Assembly (NCBI RefSeq): GCF_000173075.1 | Contig: NZ_ABVL01000029.1 | Span: 1-64,000, forward strand | Direction: 5' to 3' | DNA length: 64,000 nt | From: Chthoniobacter flavus Ellin428 | GTDB lineage: Bacteria; Verrucomicrobiota; Verrucomicrobiia; Chthoniobacterales; Chthoniobacteraceae | Shown here: piece by piece, positions 16,717 to 25,254 of the stretch | How the letters are laid out: each line of letters begins with the position of its first letter | How positions within the stretch are numbered: position 1 is the stretch's first letter | Notes under the pieces: model-generated | What the model saw: only the letters and a program-made list of their open reading frames with translations | Database searches by the model: none | What the model was told of the DNA's origin: nothing | Program-made: the position numbers and the translations under genes

Positions 16717-19517
16717 GCGATTCACTCTCCCCGGCGAACTCCGAAGGACCGCTGCGTGATGACGATGAGTTTGTCCCGGGAGCCTCGGAGTGGCCGGAGG
16801 ATTTGAGCCGGCGTCGCTTTTTGCAAGTCATGGCGGCTTCGCTCGCTCTCGCGGGTGGCGCGTGCACGCGTCTGCCGCACGGGGAGATCCTGCCTTACAT
16901 TCGGCAACCCGAACTGCTCATCCCCGGCAAGCCGCTCTATTTTGCCACGGCGATGGATTTCGGTGGAGTCGGGCATGGCTTGCTCGTCCGCAGCAATGAA
17001 GGACGGCCGACGAAGATCGAGGGAAATCCCGATCACCCCACCAGCTTGGGTCGCAGCAGTGTCCACGCGCAGGCGGCGTTGCTCACGCTTTACGATCCGG
17101 CTCGCTCGCACGCGGCGATGAAACTGGGTCATCCCGAGACATGGGAAGGTTTGCTGGGCGAGTTACTGCCGGAAATTGAAAAATGGAAGGAGAGCGCCGG
17201 TGCTGGGGTGCACTTACTCACCCAGCGGATCGCGTCGCCGACGCTGCTCGCGCAGGTTCACCAGTTCCTGACGAAGTTTCCGAAGGCGCAATGGCATTTC
17301 CACGATGCGGCGTTTCCGCGTTCGCCGATGCCGGCGAAGGTGCGTCTCGAGCAAGCGCAGGTGGTGTTGTCGCTCGATGCCGAACTCTTTGGTTATGGCG
17401 GGGCGAATGTGCCGAACGCGCTCGCTTTCGCGAAAGGGCGTCGCCGTGAAGAGAACGCCGCGCGTCTCTATGCCGTGGAAGTGACGCCAACGTTTACGGG
17501 AACGATGGCGGATCATCGCCGGGCGTTGAGTCCTTCGGCGTTGGTCAAGTTTGCCCAGGACCTGGTGGTCACCCTGCACGACGGCTCGAAGTCATCGGAT
17601 AACTGGAGCGCCGCGCTCCTCCGCGATCTGCAGAAGCACAAAGGGCAGTGTGTCGTCGTGGCCGGCGAATTTCAGCCGCCGAGTGTGCATGAAGCGGCGC
17701 GCCAGATAAATGAAGCGCTCGGGAATATCGGCAAGACGATCGACTATCTCCCCGGGGATGACAGCCTGCCGCGATCCGGCCTTCAGGAATTGGTCACGGC
17801 CATGCAGCGCGGAGAGGTGGGCGCACTCCTCATTTTCGGAGGGAATCCGGCCTATGACTCACCGGTCGATCTGTCGTTCGGCGAAGCTCTCGCCAAGGTG
17901 CCGTTCAGCATGCATCTTGGGTTGTATCCGAACGAGACCGCCCAAGTGTGCCGTTGGCATCTGCCGGAGTCGCATTTTCTCGAGACGTGGAGTGATGTTC
18001 GGGCGTCCGATGGCTCGGAATCGATCGCCCAACCGCTGATCGAACCGCTCTATCCGAGCAAGTCCGCTCACGAGTTTGTCGCCGTCCTTTTGGAACAGGT
18101 GCCGACGACCGGATACGACATCATTCGTGGTGCCTGGGAGGCGCGCCACAAGATGGATAACTTCGAGAACTTCTGGCGCAAGTCGGTGCACGATGGCGTC
18201 GCCGCCTTGCCGAAGACCCCTGGCCCCAATACGCCCGAGGCTGCGACCGCGTCGGCAGAAAAGGCCGCAGCGGAATCGAAGTCGCTGGAACTCGTCATTC
18301 GCCCCGACGCCCACGTGCTGGATGGTCGCTTTGCGGAGAACGCCTGGCTGCAAGAACTTCCGAAGCCGTTAACGCAATTAACGTGGGAAAATGCCGCGCT
18401 CATTGCTCCGCAAACGGCCAGGGCCAATCATCTGGAGCACGGCGATGTGGTCGAGTTGCGCTACCGCGATCACGCCATTCGCACGCCGGTCTGGGTGCTG
18501 CCGGGACAGGCGGAGGGATGCATAACGGTGCATCTGGGCTATGGCCGGAACTATGCGGGGCCGGTGGGCTCGGGCTTGGGTAGCAACGCCTTCACTTTGC
18601 AAACCAGCGATGCGCCTTGGGGCGGTCCGGGAGTAGAGGTGCACAAGATCGGCGGAGGACATCGGTTTTCGACGACCCAATCCGAACGCTCCATGGAAGA
18701 CCGCGATCCCGTGCGCTTGGTGACCGCCGGCAAGCCGGCGGTGGAAATTGCCAGGGAGGATCTACCCGAAACGACGGAGACATTGTATCCCAAGTGGAAA
18801 TATGCCGGACCTGCGTGGGGTATGGTGATCGATCTCTCTGCGTGCATCGGTTGCTCGGCGTGTACCATCGCCTGCCAGGCGGAGAATAATATCCCCGTCG
18901 TTGGACGCGAACAAGTGCTGCGCCGTCGCGAGATGCATTGGATCCGGGTGGATCGCTACTTCGACGGCGATAACAACGCGCCGCGCCTCTTGCATCAGCC
19001 CGTCCCGTGCATGCACTGCGAGAATGCGCCTTGCGAACTGGTCTGTCCAGTAGGTGCTACGGTGCATGACCACGAGGGGCTCAATGTCATGGTTTATAAC
19101 CGGTGCGTCGGCACTCGGTATTGCTCGAACAATTGTCCCTATAAAGTCCGTCGTTTCAATTTCCTGAAGTTCAACGACGACCACTCGGAGACGCTCAAGC
19201 TGATGCGTAATCCGAACGTCTCCGTGCGGATGCGTGGCGTCATGGAGAAATGCACTTATTGCCTGCAGCGCATCAGCGCGGCCCGCATCGATGCGGAGAA
19301 GGAGAAGCGTAAGATTCGCGATGGGGAAGTCATTCCCGCCTGCGCCCAGGCCTGTCCGGCGGATGCGATTGTTTTTGGCGATATCCTCGATCCGGCAAGC
19401 CGCGTGGCTGCGATGAAGGAATCGCCCCGCAATTACTCACTGCTCGGCGAACTGAATACCAAGCCGCGCACGACTTACCTGGCTCGCATGCAAAACCCCA
19501 ACCCGGAGATCGGCTGA
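16713..19517 (+). CDS. actB: Alternative complex III iron-sulfur subunit ActB
   Basis: About 934 residues. A twin-arginine motif (SRRRFLQVMAASLALAGGAC) includes a lipobox-like Cys, so it is probably exported folded by Tat and lipid-anchored. The first two thirds resemble a molybdopterin-oxidoreductase fold, which in ActB carries no cofactor. The C-terminal third is a four-cluster ferredoxin domain with CIGCSACTIACQAE, CMHCENAPCELVCPVGA, CVGTRYCSNNCPYK and CTYC...CAQACPADA. ATG 16713 is chosen because it overlaps the actA stop. TatC is encoded about 14 kb downstream in the same direction. Confidence 0.93.
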   Translation: MSDSLSPANSEGPLRDDDEFVPGASEWPEDLSRRRFLQVMAASLALAGGACTRLPHGEILPYIRQPELLIPGKPLYFATAMDFGGVGHGLLVRSNEGRPTKIEGNPDHPTSLGRSSVHAQAALLTLYDPARSHAAMKLGHPETWEGLLGELLPEIEKWKESAGAGVHLLTQRIASPTLLAQVHQFLTKFPKAQWHFHDAAFPRSPMPAKVRLEQAQVVLSLDAELFGYGGANVPNALAFAKGRRREENAARLYAVEVTPTFTGTMADHRRALSPSALVKFAQDLVVTLHDGSKSSDNWSAALLRDLQKHKGQCVVVAGEFQPPSVHEAARQINEALGNIGKTIDYLPGDDSLPRSGLQELVTAMQRGEVGALLIFGGNPAYDSPVDLSFGEALAKVPFSMHLGLYPNETAQVCRWHLPESHFLETWSDVRASDGSESIAQPLIEPLYPSKSAHEFVAVLLEQVPTTGYDIIRGAWEARHKMDNFENFWRKSVHDGVAALPKTPGPNTPEAATASAEKAAAESKSLELVIRPDAHVLDGRFAENAWLQELPKPLTQLTWENAALIAPQTARANHLEHGDVVELRYRDHAIRTPVWVLPGQAEGCITVHLGYGRNYAGPVGSGLGSNAFTLQTSDAPWGGPGVEVHKIGGGHRFSTTQSERSMEDRDPVRLVTAGKPAVEIAREDLPETTETLYPKWKYAGPAWGMVIDLSACIGCSACTIACQAENNIPVVGREQVLRRREMHWIRVDRYFDGDNNAPRLLHQPVPCMHCENAPCELVCPVGATVHDHEGLNVMVYNRCVGTRYCSNNCPYKVRRFNFLKFNDDHSETLKLMRNPNVSVRMRGVMEKCTYCLQRISAARIDAEKEKRKIRDGEVIPACAQACPADAIVFGDILDPASRVAAMKESPRNYSLLGELNTKPRTTYLARMQNPNPEIG

Positions 19518-19518
19518 T

Positions 19519-20847
19519 ATGCCCACCACCGTTCAGACTTGCGAGACCTTGAGCGAACGCCTCAGCGCCGTCGTGCTCAAGCGCCCGACCAAGCTCGGAT
19601 GGTTTACCTGTCTCGCGATTTCCTTCACAGGGGTGCTGATGCTCAATGTGGCGATCTCATGGTTGCTCCTCCGCGGTGTTGGCGTCTGGGGCATCAATGA
19701 ACCGGTCGCCTGGGGCTTTGCGATCGTCAATTTCGTCTGGTGGATCGGTATCGGCCACGCAGGCACTTTCATCTCCGCAATCTTGCTGCTCCTGCATCAG
19801 CACTGGCGCACATCGATCAATCGCTTTACCGAAGCGATGACCCTCTTCGCCGTGGCCTGTGCCGCGCTCTTTCCGCTGCTCCACCTCGGACGCCCGTGGG
19901 TCTTCTATTTCCTGTTGCCGTATCCGGATACCATGCGGCTGTGGCCGCAATGGCGGAGCCCGCTGGTGTGGGATGTCTTTGCGGTCAGCACTTACTTCAC
20001 GGTTTCACTCGTCTATTGGTACATCGGCCTCGTGCCTGATCTTGCCACGATGCGCGATCGCGCCACGCGGAGGTGGATCAAAGTGCTTTACGGGATCGGC
20101 GCCCTGGGTTGGCGTGGCTCGGCAAAACATTGGGCGCGCTACGAAATGGCTTATCTGCTCCTCGCGGGTCTCGCGACACCGCTGGTGCTCTCGGTGCATA
20201 GCGTGGTCAGCCTCGACTTTGCCGTCGCCGTCCTGCCGGGATGGCACTCCACGATCTTCCCGCCCTACTTCGTGGCCGGCGCGATCTTCTCGGGCTTTGC
20301 CATGGTGCTCACGCTGCTCATTCCTTTCCGCAAGATCTATAAGTTGGAAGATGTGATCAGCGAGCGGCATCTCGATCTCGCTTCCAAGGTGATGTTGGCC
20401 ACCGGATTGATGGTGGCTTTGGGTTACGCCAGCGAGCATTGGATGGCCTGGTATTCCGACGAACCGAATGAGGAATTCCTGGCCTTGAACCGCATGCTGG
20501 GTCCGTACTGGCCGGTGTGGTGGACGACGATGACCTGCAATATCCTCGTGCCCCAGTTGCTCTGGTGGCGCCGCATCCGCACGAGTCCGCTGCCGCTCTT
20601 TATCATCTCGCTGCTGGTCAATGTCGGCATGTGGGCCGAGCGCTACATGATCGTCGTCGTCAGTCTGCACCGCGACTTCCTGCCGTCGTCCTGGGGAAAA
20701 TTCCACGGCACGGTTTGGGATTGGGCGACTTTCGGTGGCACGATCGGTCTGTTCTTTACGTTGATGTTCCTGTTCGTGCGCTTGCTGCCGATGATTCCTA
20801 TCGCCGAACTGCGCAAACAAACCGTTGAGGAGGGGAAAGAGGTATGA
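19519..20847 (+). CDS. actC: Alternative complex III quinol-oxidising membrane subunit ActC (NrfD/PsrC family)
   Basis: A 442-residue polytopic protein with about ten membrane helices of the NrfD/PsrC family (for example WWIGIGHAGTFISAILLLL, PLLHLGRPWVFYFLLPYP, SVHSVVSLDFAVAVLPGWHS). It forms the membrane site where menaquinol is oxidised. It starts two bases after the actB stop and overlaps actD. Confidence 0.93.
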   Translation: MPTTVQTCETLSERLSAVVLKRPTKLGWFTCLAISFTGVLMLNVAISWLLLRGVGVWGINEPVAWGFAIVNFVWWIGIGHAGTFISAILLLLHQHWRTSINRFTEAMTLFAVACAALFPLLHLGRPWVFYFLLPYPDTMRLWPQWRSPLVWDVFAVSTYFTVSLVYWYIGLVPDLATMRDRATRRWIKVLYGIGALGWRGSAKHWARYEMAYLLLAGLATPLVLSVHSVVSLDFAVAVLPGWHSTIFPPYFVAGAIFSGFAMVLTLLIPFRKIYKLEDVISERHLDLASKVMLATGLMVALGYASEHWMAWYSDEPNEEFLALNRMLGPYWPVWWTTMTCNILVPQLLWWRRIRTSPLPLFIISLLVNVGMWAERYMIVVVSLHRDFLPSSWGKFHGTVWDWATFGGTIGLFFTLMFLFVRLLPMIPIAELRKQTVEEGKEV

Positions 20848-21380
20848 AAGAGAACGGTATTTACGGGCTCATCGCGGAGTTCGAGGAACCGGATCAGGTG
20901 TTGGCGGCGGCACGGCAGGCCAGGGCGGCAGGTTACCGCCGCGTCGAGGCCTACACACCCTACCTCGTCGAAGACCTCGCCGAAGAACTCGGGATGCACA
21001 ATACGGGTGTGCCGCTCATTTGCTTGCTCTGTGGAATCACCGGCGGCCTGGGCGGTTACGGAATGGAATATTTCGCCGCCGCCATTCATTATCCGATCAA
21101 TGTGGGCGGACGACCGCTGCATAGCTGGCCGGCCTTTATCCCGATTACCTTCGAGCTCACGGTGCTCTTCGCCGCACTTGGGACGGTCATTGGAATGTTA
21201 ATCCTCAATGGTCTGCCGCGTCCGCATCATCCGGTCTTCGAGACGCCCTTTTTCGAGCAACGCAATCAATCCCATTTCTATCTCTGCATCGAGGCGAAGG
21301 ATCCGCTTTTCGATCGCACCATTACCCAGGAATTCCTGCTCAAACAAAAACCCGCGCATGTCTGGGAGGTGCTGGCATGA
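20844..21380 (+). CDS. actD: Alternative complex III subunit ActD (DUF3341)
   Basis: A 178-residue protein of the DUF3341 family: an N-terminal ferredoxin-like soluble part (GLIAEFEEPDQVLAAARQAR, VEAYTPY) followed by two helices with the typical PINVGGRPLHSWPAFIPITF between them. Both ends overlap the neighbouring genes in ATGA fashion. ActD sits on the cytoplasmic/membrane face of alternative complex III. Confidence 0.93.
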   Translation: MKENGIYGLIAEFEEPDQVLAAARQARAAGYRRVEAYTPYLVEDLAEELGMHNTGVPLICLLCGITGGLGGYGMEYFAAAIHYPINVGGRPLHSWPAFIPITFELTVLFAALGTVIGMLILNGLPRPHHPVFETPFFEQRNQSHFYLCIEAKDPLFDRTITQEFLLKQKPAHVWEVLA

Positions 21381-21958
21381 ATGTCGGCACGGCCACCCTT
21401 TGCCTGGCGGCGCTGGCCGTTTGCTGCGTGGCTTGCCGTCGCGACATGGGACACCAAGCCTATCATCGCCCCCTCGATAAGAGCAGTTTCTTCCCGGATG
21501 GCATGTCGGCGCGGCGGTTGCCGGCCCACACCGTCGCCCGCGGCCAATTGCAAGAGGATGAACTCTTCTACACCGGGCATATCGATGGCAAGGCGGTGGA
21601 TCTTTTCCCCATGCCGGTGACGCGCGAGATGATCGAGCGCGGCCAGCAGCGCTTCGATATCTATTGCGCCGTTTGTCACGGACGCACAGGGCAGGGGAAT
21701 GGGATGGTCGTGCGTCGCGGTTTTCCGGCGCCGCCGTCCTATGATCTCGACCGCCTGCGCGCGGCGCCTGCCGGCCATTTCGTGGAAGTGATTACCAATG
21801 GCTATGGATTGATGTATTCCTACGCCTCCCGCGTAGAGCCGGCGGATCGTTGGGCGATTGCGGCCTATATCCGCGTTTTGCAAATCAGCCGGACCGCTGC
21901 CCTCAAGGACGCTCCGCCCGACGAGCGTGCGAAACTGCAACAGGAGGTCGCACCATGA
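21377..21958 (+). CDS. actE: Alternative complex III monohaem cytochrome c ActE
   Basis: A 193-residue lipoprotein-like cytochrome c. The N-terminal helix ends in a Cys-containing lipobox (LAVCCVACRRDMGHQ). The typical ActE segment ARGQLQEDELFYTGHIDGK is followed by a single haem motif CAVCHG and a distal Met region (GYGLMYSYASRV). It probably delivers electrons from alternative complex III to the oxidase encoded downstream. It overlaps actD and actF. Confidence 0.92.
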   Translation: MNVGTATLCLAALAVCCVACRRDMGHQAYHRPLDKSSFFPDGMSARRLPAHTVARGQLQEDELFYTGHIDGKAVDLFPMPVTREMIERGQQRFDIYCAVCHGRTGQGNGMVVRRGFPAPPSYDLDRLRAAPAGHFVEVITNGYGLMYSYASRVEPADRWAIAAYIRVLQISRTAALKDAPPDERAKLQQEVAP

Positions 21959-23077
21959 ACGAGCAGGTCCTGAACCGCTTCGAAAAGTGGCAGCGCACCG
22001 CGTGGATCGTGGGCGTCGTCGGATGCATCCTCTGGCTCATCGGCATCGTTGTCGCGCGCCACACCGCGTTTCAGAGTTACTGGTTTGCCTGGATCTTTTG
22101 GAACGGCATCGGCTTCGGCGCGCTCTCAATCCTGATGTTGCATATCCTGAGCGGCGGCGCCTGGGGGAATGTCGTCCGGCCAACGATTCGCGCAGCGATC
22201 TTCACCATCCCCATGATGGCGGTGCTGATGATCCCCATCTTTTTCTCGATGGGTGACGTTTTTCCCTGGGCCACCGTGCATGGACTCGATCAAGCGATGC
22301 CGCACAAACGGGTCTTCCTGACCACCCCGTGGTTTATCGTTCGCGCAGTCATTTACTTTGCGATTCTCATCACCCTGGTCCGGATCTTTCGCGTGCACGC
22401 GGAAGTAGGGGACGACCGCATCTCGCGCCTGGCGAGCGGCGCCGGTATTTGCATCTACGGCATCTGCATGTTGTTTGCCTGCACGGATTGGATCATGTCT
22501 CTTCGTGCCGCGGTGGTACACCACGATGCTGGTCGTTATTATGATGGCCTGGCAGTTCCTCGCCGCCCTGGCGTTTTCCGTGATCATCGTGACCGCTCTG
22601 GCGCGCGCGGGACTTCCCGTCACCACCAAGCAACTTCACGACTTGGGTAACCTTCTCCTCGCGTTCGTCATTTTCTGGATCTACGTCTCTTTCGGTCAGT
22701 TCCTCATCATTTGGTCGGGTAACTTGCCGCGAGAGATTTCATGGTATCTGCCCCGGAGTGCCGGCGGTTGGCAATACATCGCGGTGGCGCTCGCCACTTT
22801 GCAATTTCTCATTCCCTTCTTCCTGCTCCTTTCCCGCGCGCGGAAACAACACGCGAGACGGTTGCTGCCCGTCGCGGTGATGATCTTCTCCACAAACGTC
22901 ATCGAGGTCTTCTGGCTCATCGTGCCCAGCCTGCGCCCAACGGGTTTCCATGTGGCCTGGCTGGATGTGGTGGCCTTCGTCGGATTGGGTGGACTTTGGG
23001 TCGGCGCGTTTCTCGGTTTCTCCAAGCGACAACTGGCCGCGGCTTTGCCCGCTGGAAAGGAGGAGACGCATGGCTGA
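21955..23077 (+). CDS. actF: Alternative complex III membrane subunit ActF, frameshifted
   Basis: A polytopic NrfD-like membrane protein read in two frames. Frame one (21955 to about 22505) runs through WFAWIFWNGIGFGALSILML to CTDWIMSL. Frame two picks up as PRWYTTMLVVIMMAWQFLAA and continues to KEETHG. Together they give the conserved ActF order of helices. The span of 1,123 bases is a multiple of three plus one: removing one base near 22507-22509 would read MSLRPRWYTT. Overlapping starts with actE and the next gene argue for an intact gene in the living cell, so a sequencing insertion is likely, but real decay is not excluded. Confidence 0.87.
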
Positions 23078-23504
23078 CGATTCCTCACGTTACGAGCGGA
23101 AAGACTTTAGCCCAAAGGCGGTCGGTTTGTCCGGCTTGGGATTGATCGTCGTCTGCGTGATCTCCGCGGTTCTGATTCGCCATTTTGAAAAGGATCTAAA
23201 CCAATTCTTTGCCTACCAGGGCCGGGCGACCTGGACATCGTCGCCGACTATGCAGCCTCCGGAGCCGCGACTGCAAACGAACTCAGCCCGGGAATTTGCC
23301 GAGATGCGCGCCCAGGAGGAAGCAGAGTTGCATAGCTATGGCTGGGTGGATCGTCAGTACGGAGTGATCCACATTCCGATCGATGCGGCGATCAAGATCG
23401 CGTTGGAACGCGGTCTGCCGGTGCGCAAGAGCACGCCCACCGCCGCCGCCACGCCTGTTCCTGCGCCTGCTACCCCAACCCCCGCGCCCAAATCCGCGCA
23501 ATGA
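23070..23504 (+). CDS. Small single-helix membrane protein of the ACIII-oxidase operon
   Basis: A 144-residue protein starting at ATG 23070 inside the end of actF. One membrane helix (SGLGLIVVCVISAVLIRHF) is followed by a periplasmic segment with the conserved-looking SYGWVDRQYGVIHIPIDAAI and an Ala/Pro/Thr-rich tail. Proteins with this layout are usual between act genes and SCO/oxidase genes; the function is unknown, possibly assembly or holding the two complexes together. It overlaps the SCO gene by 4 bases. Confidence 0.85.
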   Translation: MADDSSRYERKDFSPKAVGLSGLGLIVVCVISAVLIRHFEKDLNQFFAYQGRATWTSSPTMQPPEPRLQTNSAREFAEMRAQEEAELHSYGWVDRQYGVIHIPIDAAIKIALERGLPVRKSTPTAAATPVPAPATPTPAPKSAQ

Positions 23505-24304
23505 AACTCCTGTCCGCCATGTTGTCTCTGGCCTTGCTCCTCGCGGGGACGCTTGCGCATGGCCAGACCTTGTCGACGGAGCAGATTGGCCGCGTCGATT
23601 TCGAGCAACGTCTCGGCGCCAGTGTGCCGCTCAATGCGATCTTCCACGACGAAACGGGCGCACCTGTGATGCTGAGCCATTATTTCGGCGAGCGCCCGGT
23701 GGTCCTGGTGATGGCTTATTACGAGTGCCCGAATCTCTGCACTGTGGTGCTCAATGGCATGCTCAATAGCTTGCGGGATTTGCGGCAGGACGTCGGCCGC
23801 GATTTCGATGTGGTCGTCGTCAGCATCAACCCAAAGGAAACGTTCAAGTTGGCCGCAGAGAAGAAACAGACCTATAGCATGCGTTATGGGCGGCCGGGTT
23901 CGGCCAAGGGATGGCACTTCCTCACTGGTGATGCGGCTTCCATCCAGCAACTTGCCGATGCGGTGGGCTTCCACTACGTCTACGAACCGCAGAGCAAGCA
24001 GTACGCGCATGCGAGTGGGATCGTGATCGTGACGCCGGATGGCAAAGTCTCCCGCTATTTTCTCGGGATCGAGTATCCGCCGAAGGATGTGCGGGCGGCC
24101 ATCCTTCAAGCCTCGCAGAGCAAGATCGGCTCGCTGGCCAATCGCCTCCTCCTCCTTTGCTTCCATTATGATCCGCAGTCCGGTCGCTATACGCTGATCA
24201 TCAAGCGAGTGATACAAATCGCCGGTATCGGCACGGCCTTGCTGGTGGGTTCGATGATGGTGTGGATGTTCCGCTACGAGCGCAGAAGGGAGGGGATGTC
24301 ATGA
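23501..24304 (+). CDS. SCO1/SenC family copper chaperone
   Basis: A 267-residue protein with an N-terminal signal peptide (MLSLALLLAGTLAHG), a thioredoxin-like fold and the copper-binding CPNLC motif. The distal His expected in SCO proteins fits KQYAHASGIVIV. A C-terminal membrane helix (IAGIGTALLVGSMMVWMF) is present. Family members insert copper into the CuA site of oxidase subunit II, which is encoded directly downstream with an ATGA overlap. Confidence 0.92.
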   Translation: MKLLSAMLSLALLLAGTLAHGQTLSTEQIGRVDFEQRLGASVPLNAIFHDETGAPVMLSHYFGERPVVLVMAYYECPNLCTVVLNGMLNSLRDLRQDVGRDFDVVVVSINPKETFKLAAEKKQTYSMRYGRPGSAKGWHFLTGDAASIQQLADAVGFHYVYEPQSKQYAHASGIVIVTPDGKVSRYFLGIEYPPKDVRAAILQASQSKIGSLANRLLLLCFHYDPQSGRYTLIIKRVIQIAGIGTALLVGSMMVWMFRYERRREGMS

Positions 24305-25254
24305 CGGCCCTTCTCGCGGTGTGGTTTCTGCCCGAACGCGCCTCGGATATTGCGCGGGAGGTGGACGCGCTATTCTACGGGTTGTTGGTTCTCTGCGGGA
24401 TCATTGCGATCGGAGTCTGCGCGGCGGTAATCGTATTTTGTCTGCGCTACCGGCAAGGTTCGAATGCGACGCGGCAAGCGGAGCAGAAAACCATTCCGCT
24501 GGAGATTACCTGGTCGGCCATTCCCTTGGTCATCTTCATCGCGCTCTTCATCTGGGCCGGCGCGGTGTATTTTCACATGTCGAAGCCGCCGGATAACGCC
24601 ACCGAGATTCACGTGGTCGGCAAACAATGGATGTGGAAAATCCAGCACCCCACCGGACGGCGCGAGATCAACGAAATCCATCTGCTGATCAATCAGCCGG
24701 TGAAATTGCTGATGACATCGCAGGATGTGATTCACGATGTCTTCGTGCCGGCGTTTCGCACGAAGCAGGATGTGCTGCCCGGGCGTTATACCATCGAATG
24801 GTTCACGCCGATCAAGACCGGCGACTATCACCTTTTCTGCGCGGAATATTGCGGTGACGGCCACTCGCGAATGGGCGGTTGGGTACACGTGATGGCTCCG
24901 GACGCCTACGCCAAATGGCTCGCGGATACGAGCACGACCGAGTCGGTGGTCGCGGCCGGGGCGCGACTTTTCCAGGCACGCGGCTGTGCGGGCTGCCACG
25001 GGCCGAATGCCACAGTCCATGCGCCGCCGTTGAATGGCATCTTCGGACACCCAGTGGCCCTCTCTACAGGCAAGACCGTCATCGCCGATGAGCAATATAT
25101 TCACGACTCCATTCTCCAGCCGAAAAAGGACATCGTCGCCGGCTATCCCGATAATCTCATGCCGACTTACCAAGGTCAATTGGGAGAGGAGGAAGTCATG
25201 GAGTTGATCGGTTATATCAAGGCGCTCGGTTCCACATCCGGAGGTGTTCCATGA
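24301..25254 (+). CDS. coxB: Cytochrome c oxidase subunit II with C-terminal cytochrome c domain
   Basis: A 317-residue caa3-type subunit II. Two N-terminal helices are followed by a cupredoxin domain with CuA ligands in IHDVFVPAF (His) and CAEYCGDGHSRM (two Cys, Glu, His, Met). A fused cytochrome c domain has CAGCHG and a distal Met in NLMPTYQGQ. Electrons from ActA/ActE or a soluble cytochrome enter through the haem. ATG 24301 overlaps the SCO stop. It is coupled to coxA by another ATGA overlap. Confidence 0.95.
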   Translation: MTALLAVWFLPERASDIAREVDALFYGLLVLCGIIAIGVCAAVIVFCLRYRQGSNATRQAEQKTIPLEITWSAIPLVIFIALFIWAGAVYFHMSKPPDNATEIHVVGKQWMWKIQHPTGRREINEIHLLINQPVKLLMTSQDVIHDVFVPAFRTKQDVLPGRYTIEWFTPIKTGDYHLFCAEYCGDGHSRMGGWVHVMAPDAYAKWLADTSTTESVVAAGARLFQARGCAGCHGPNATVHAPPLNGIFGHPVALSTGKTVIADEQYIHDSILQPKKDIVAGYPDNLMPTYQGQLGEEEVMELIGYIKALGSTSGGVP

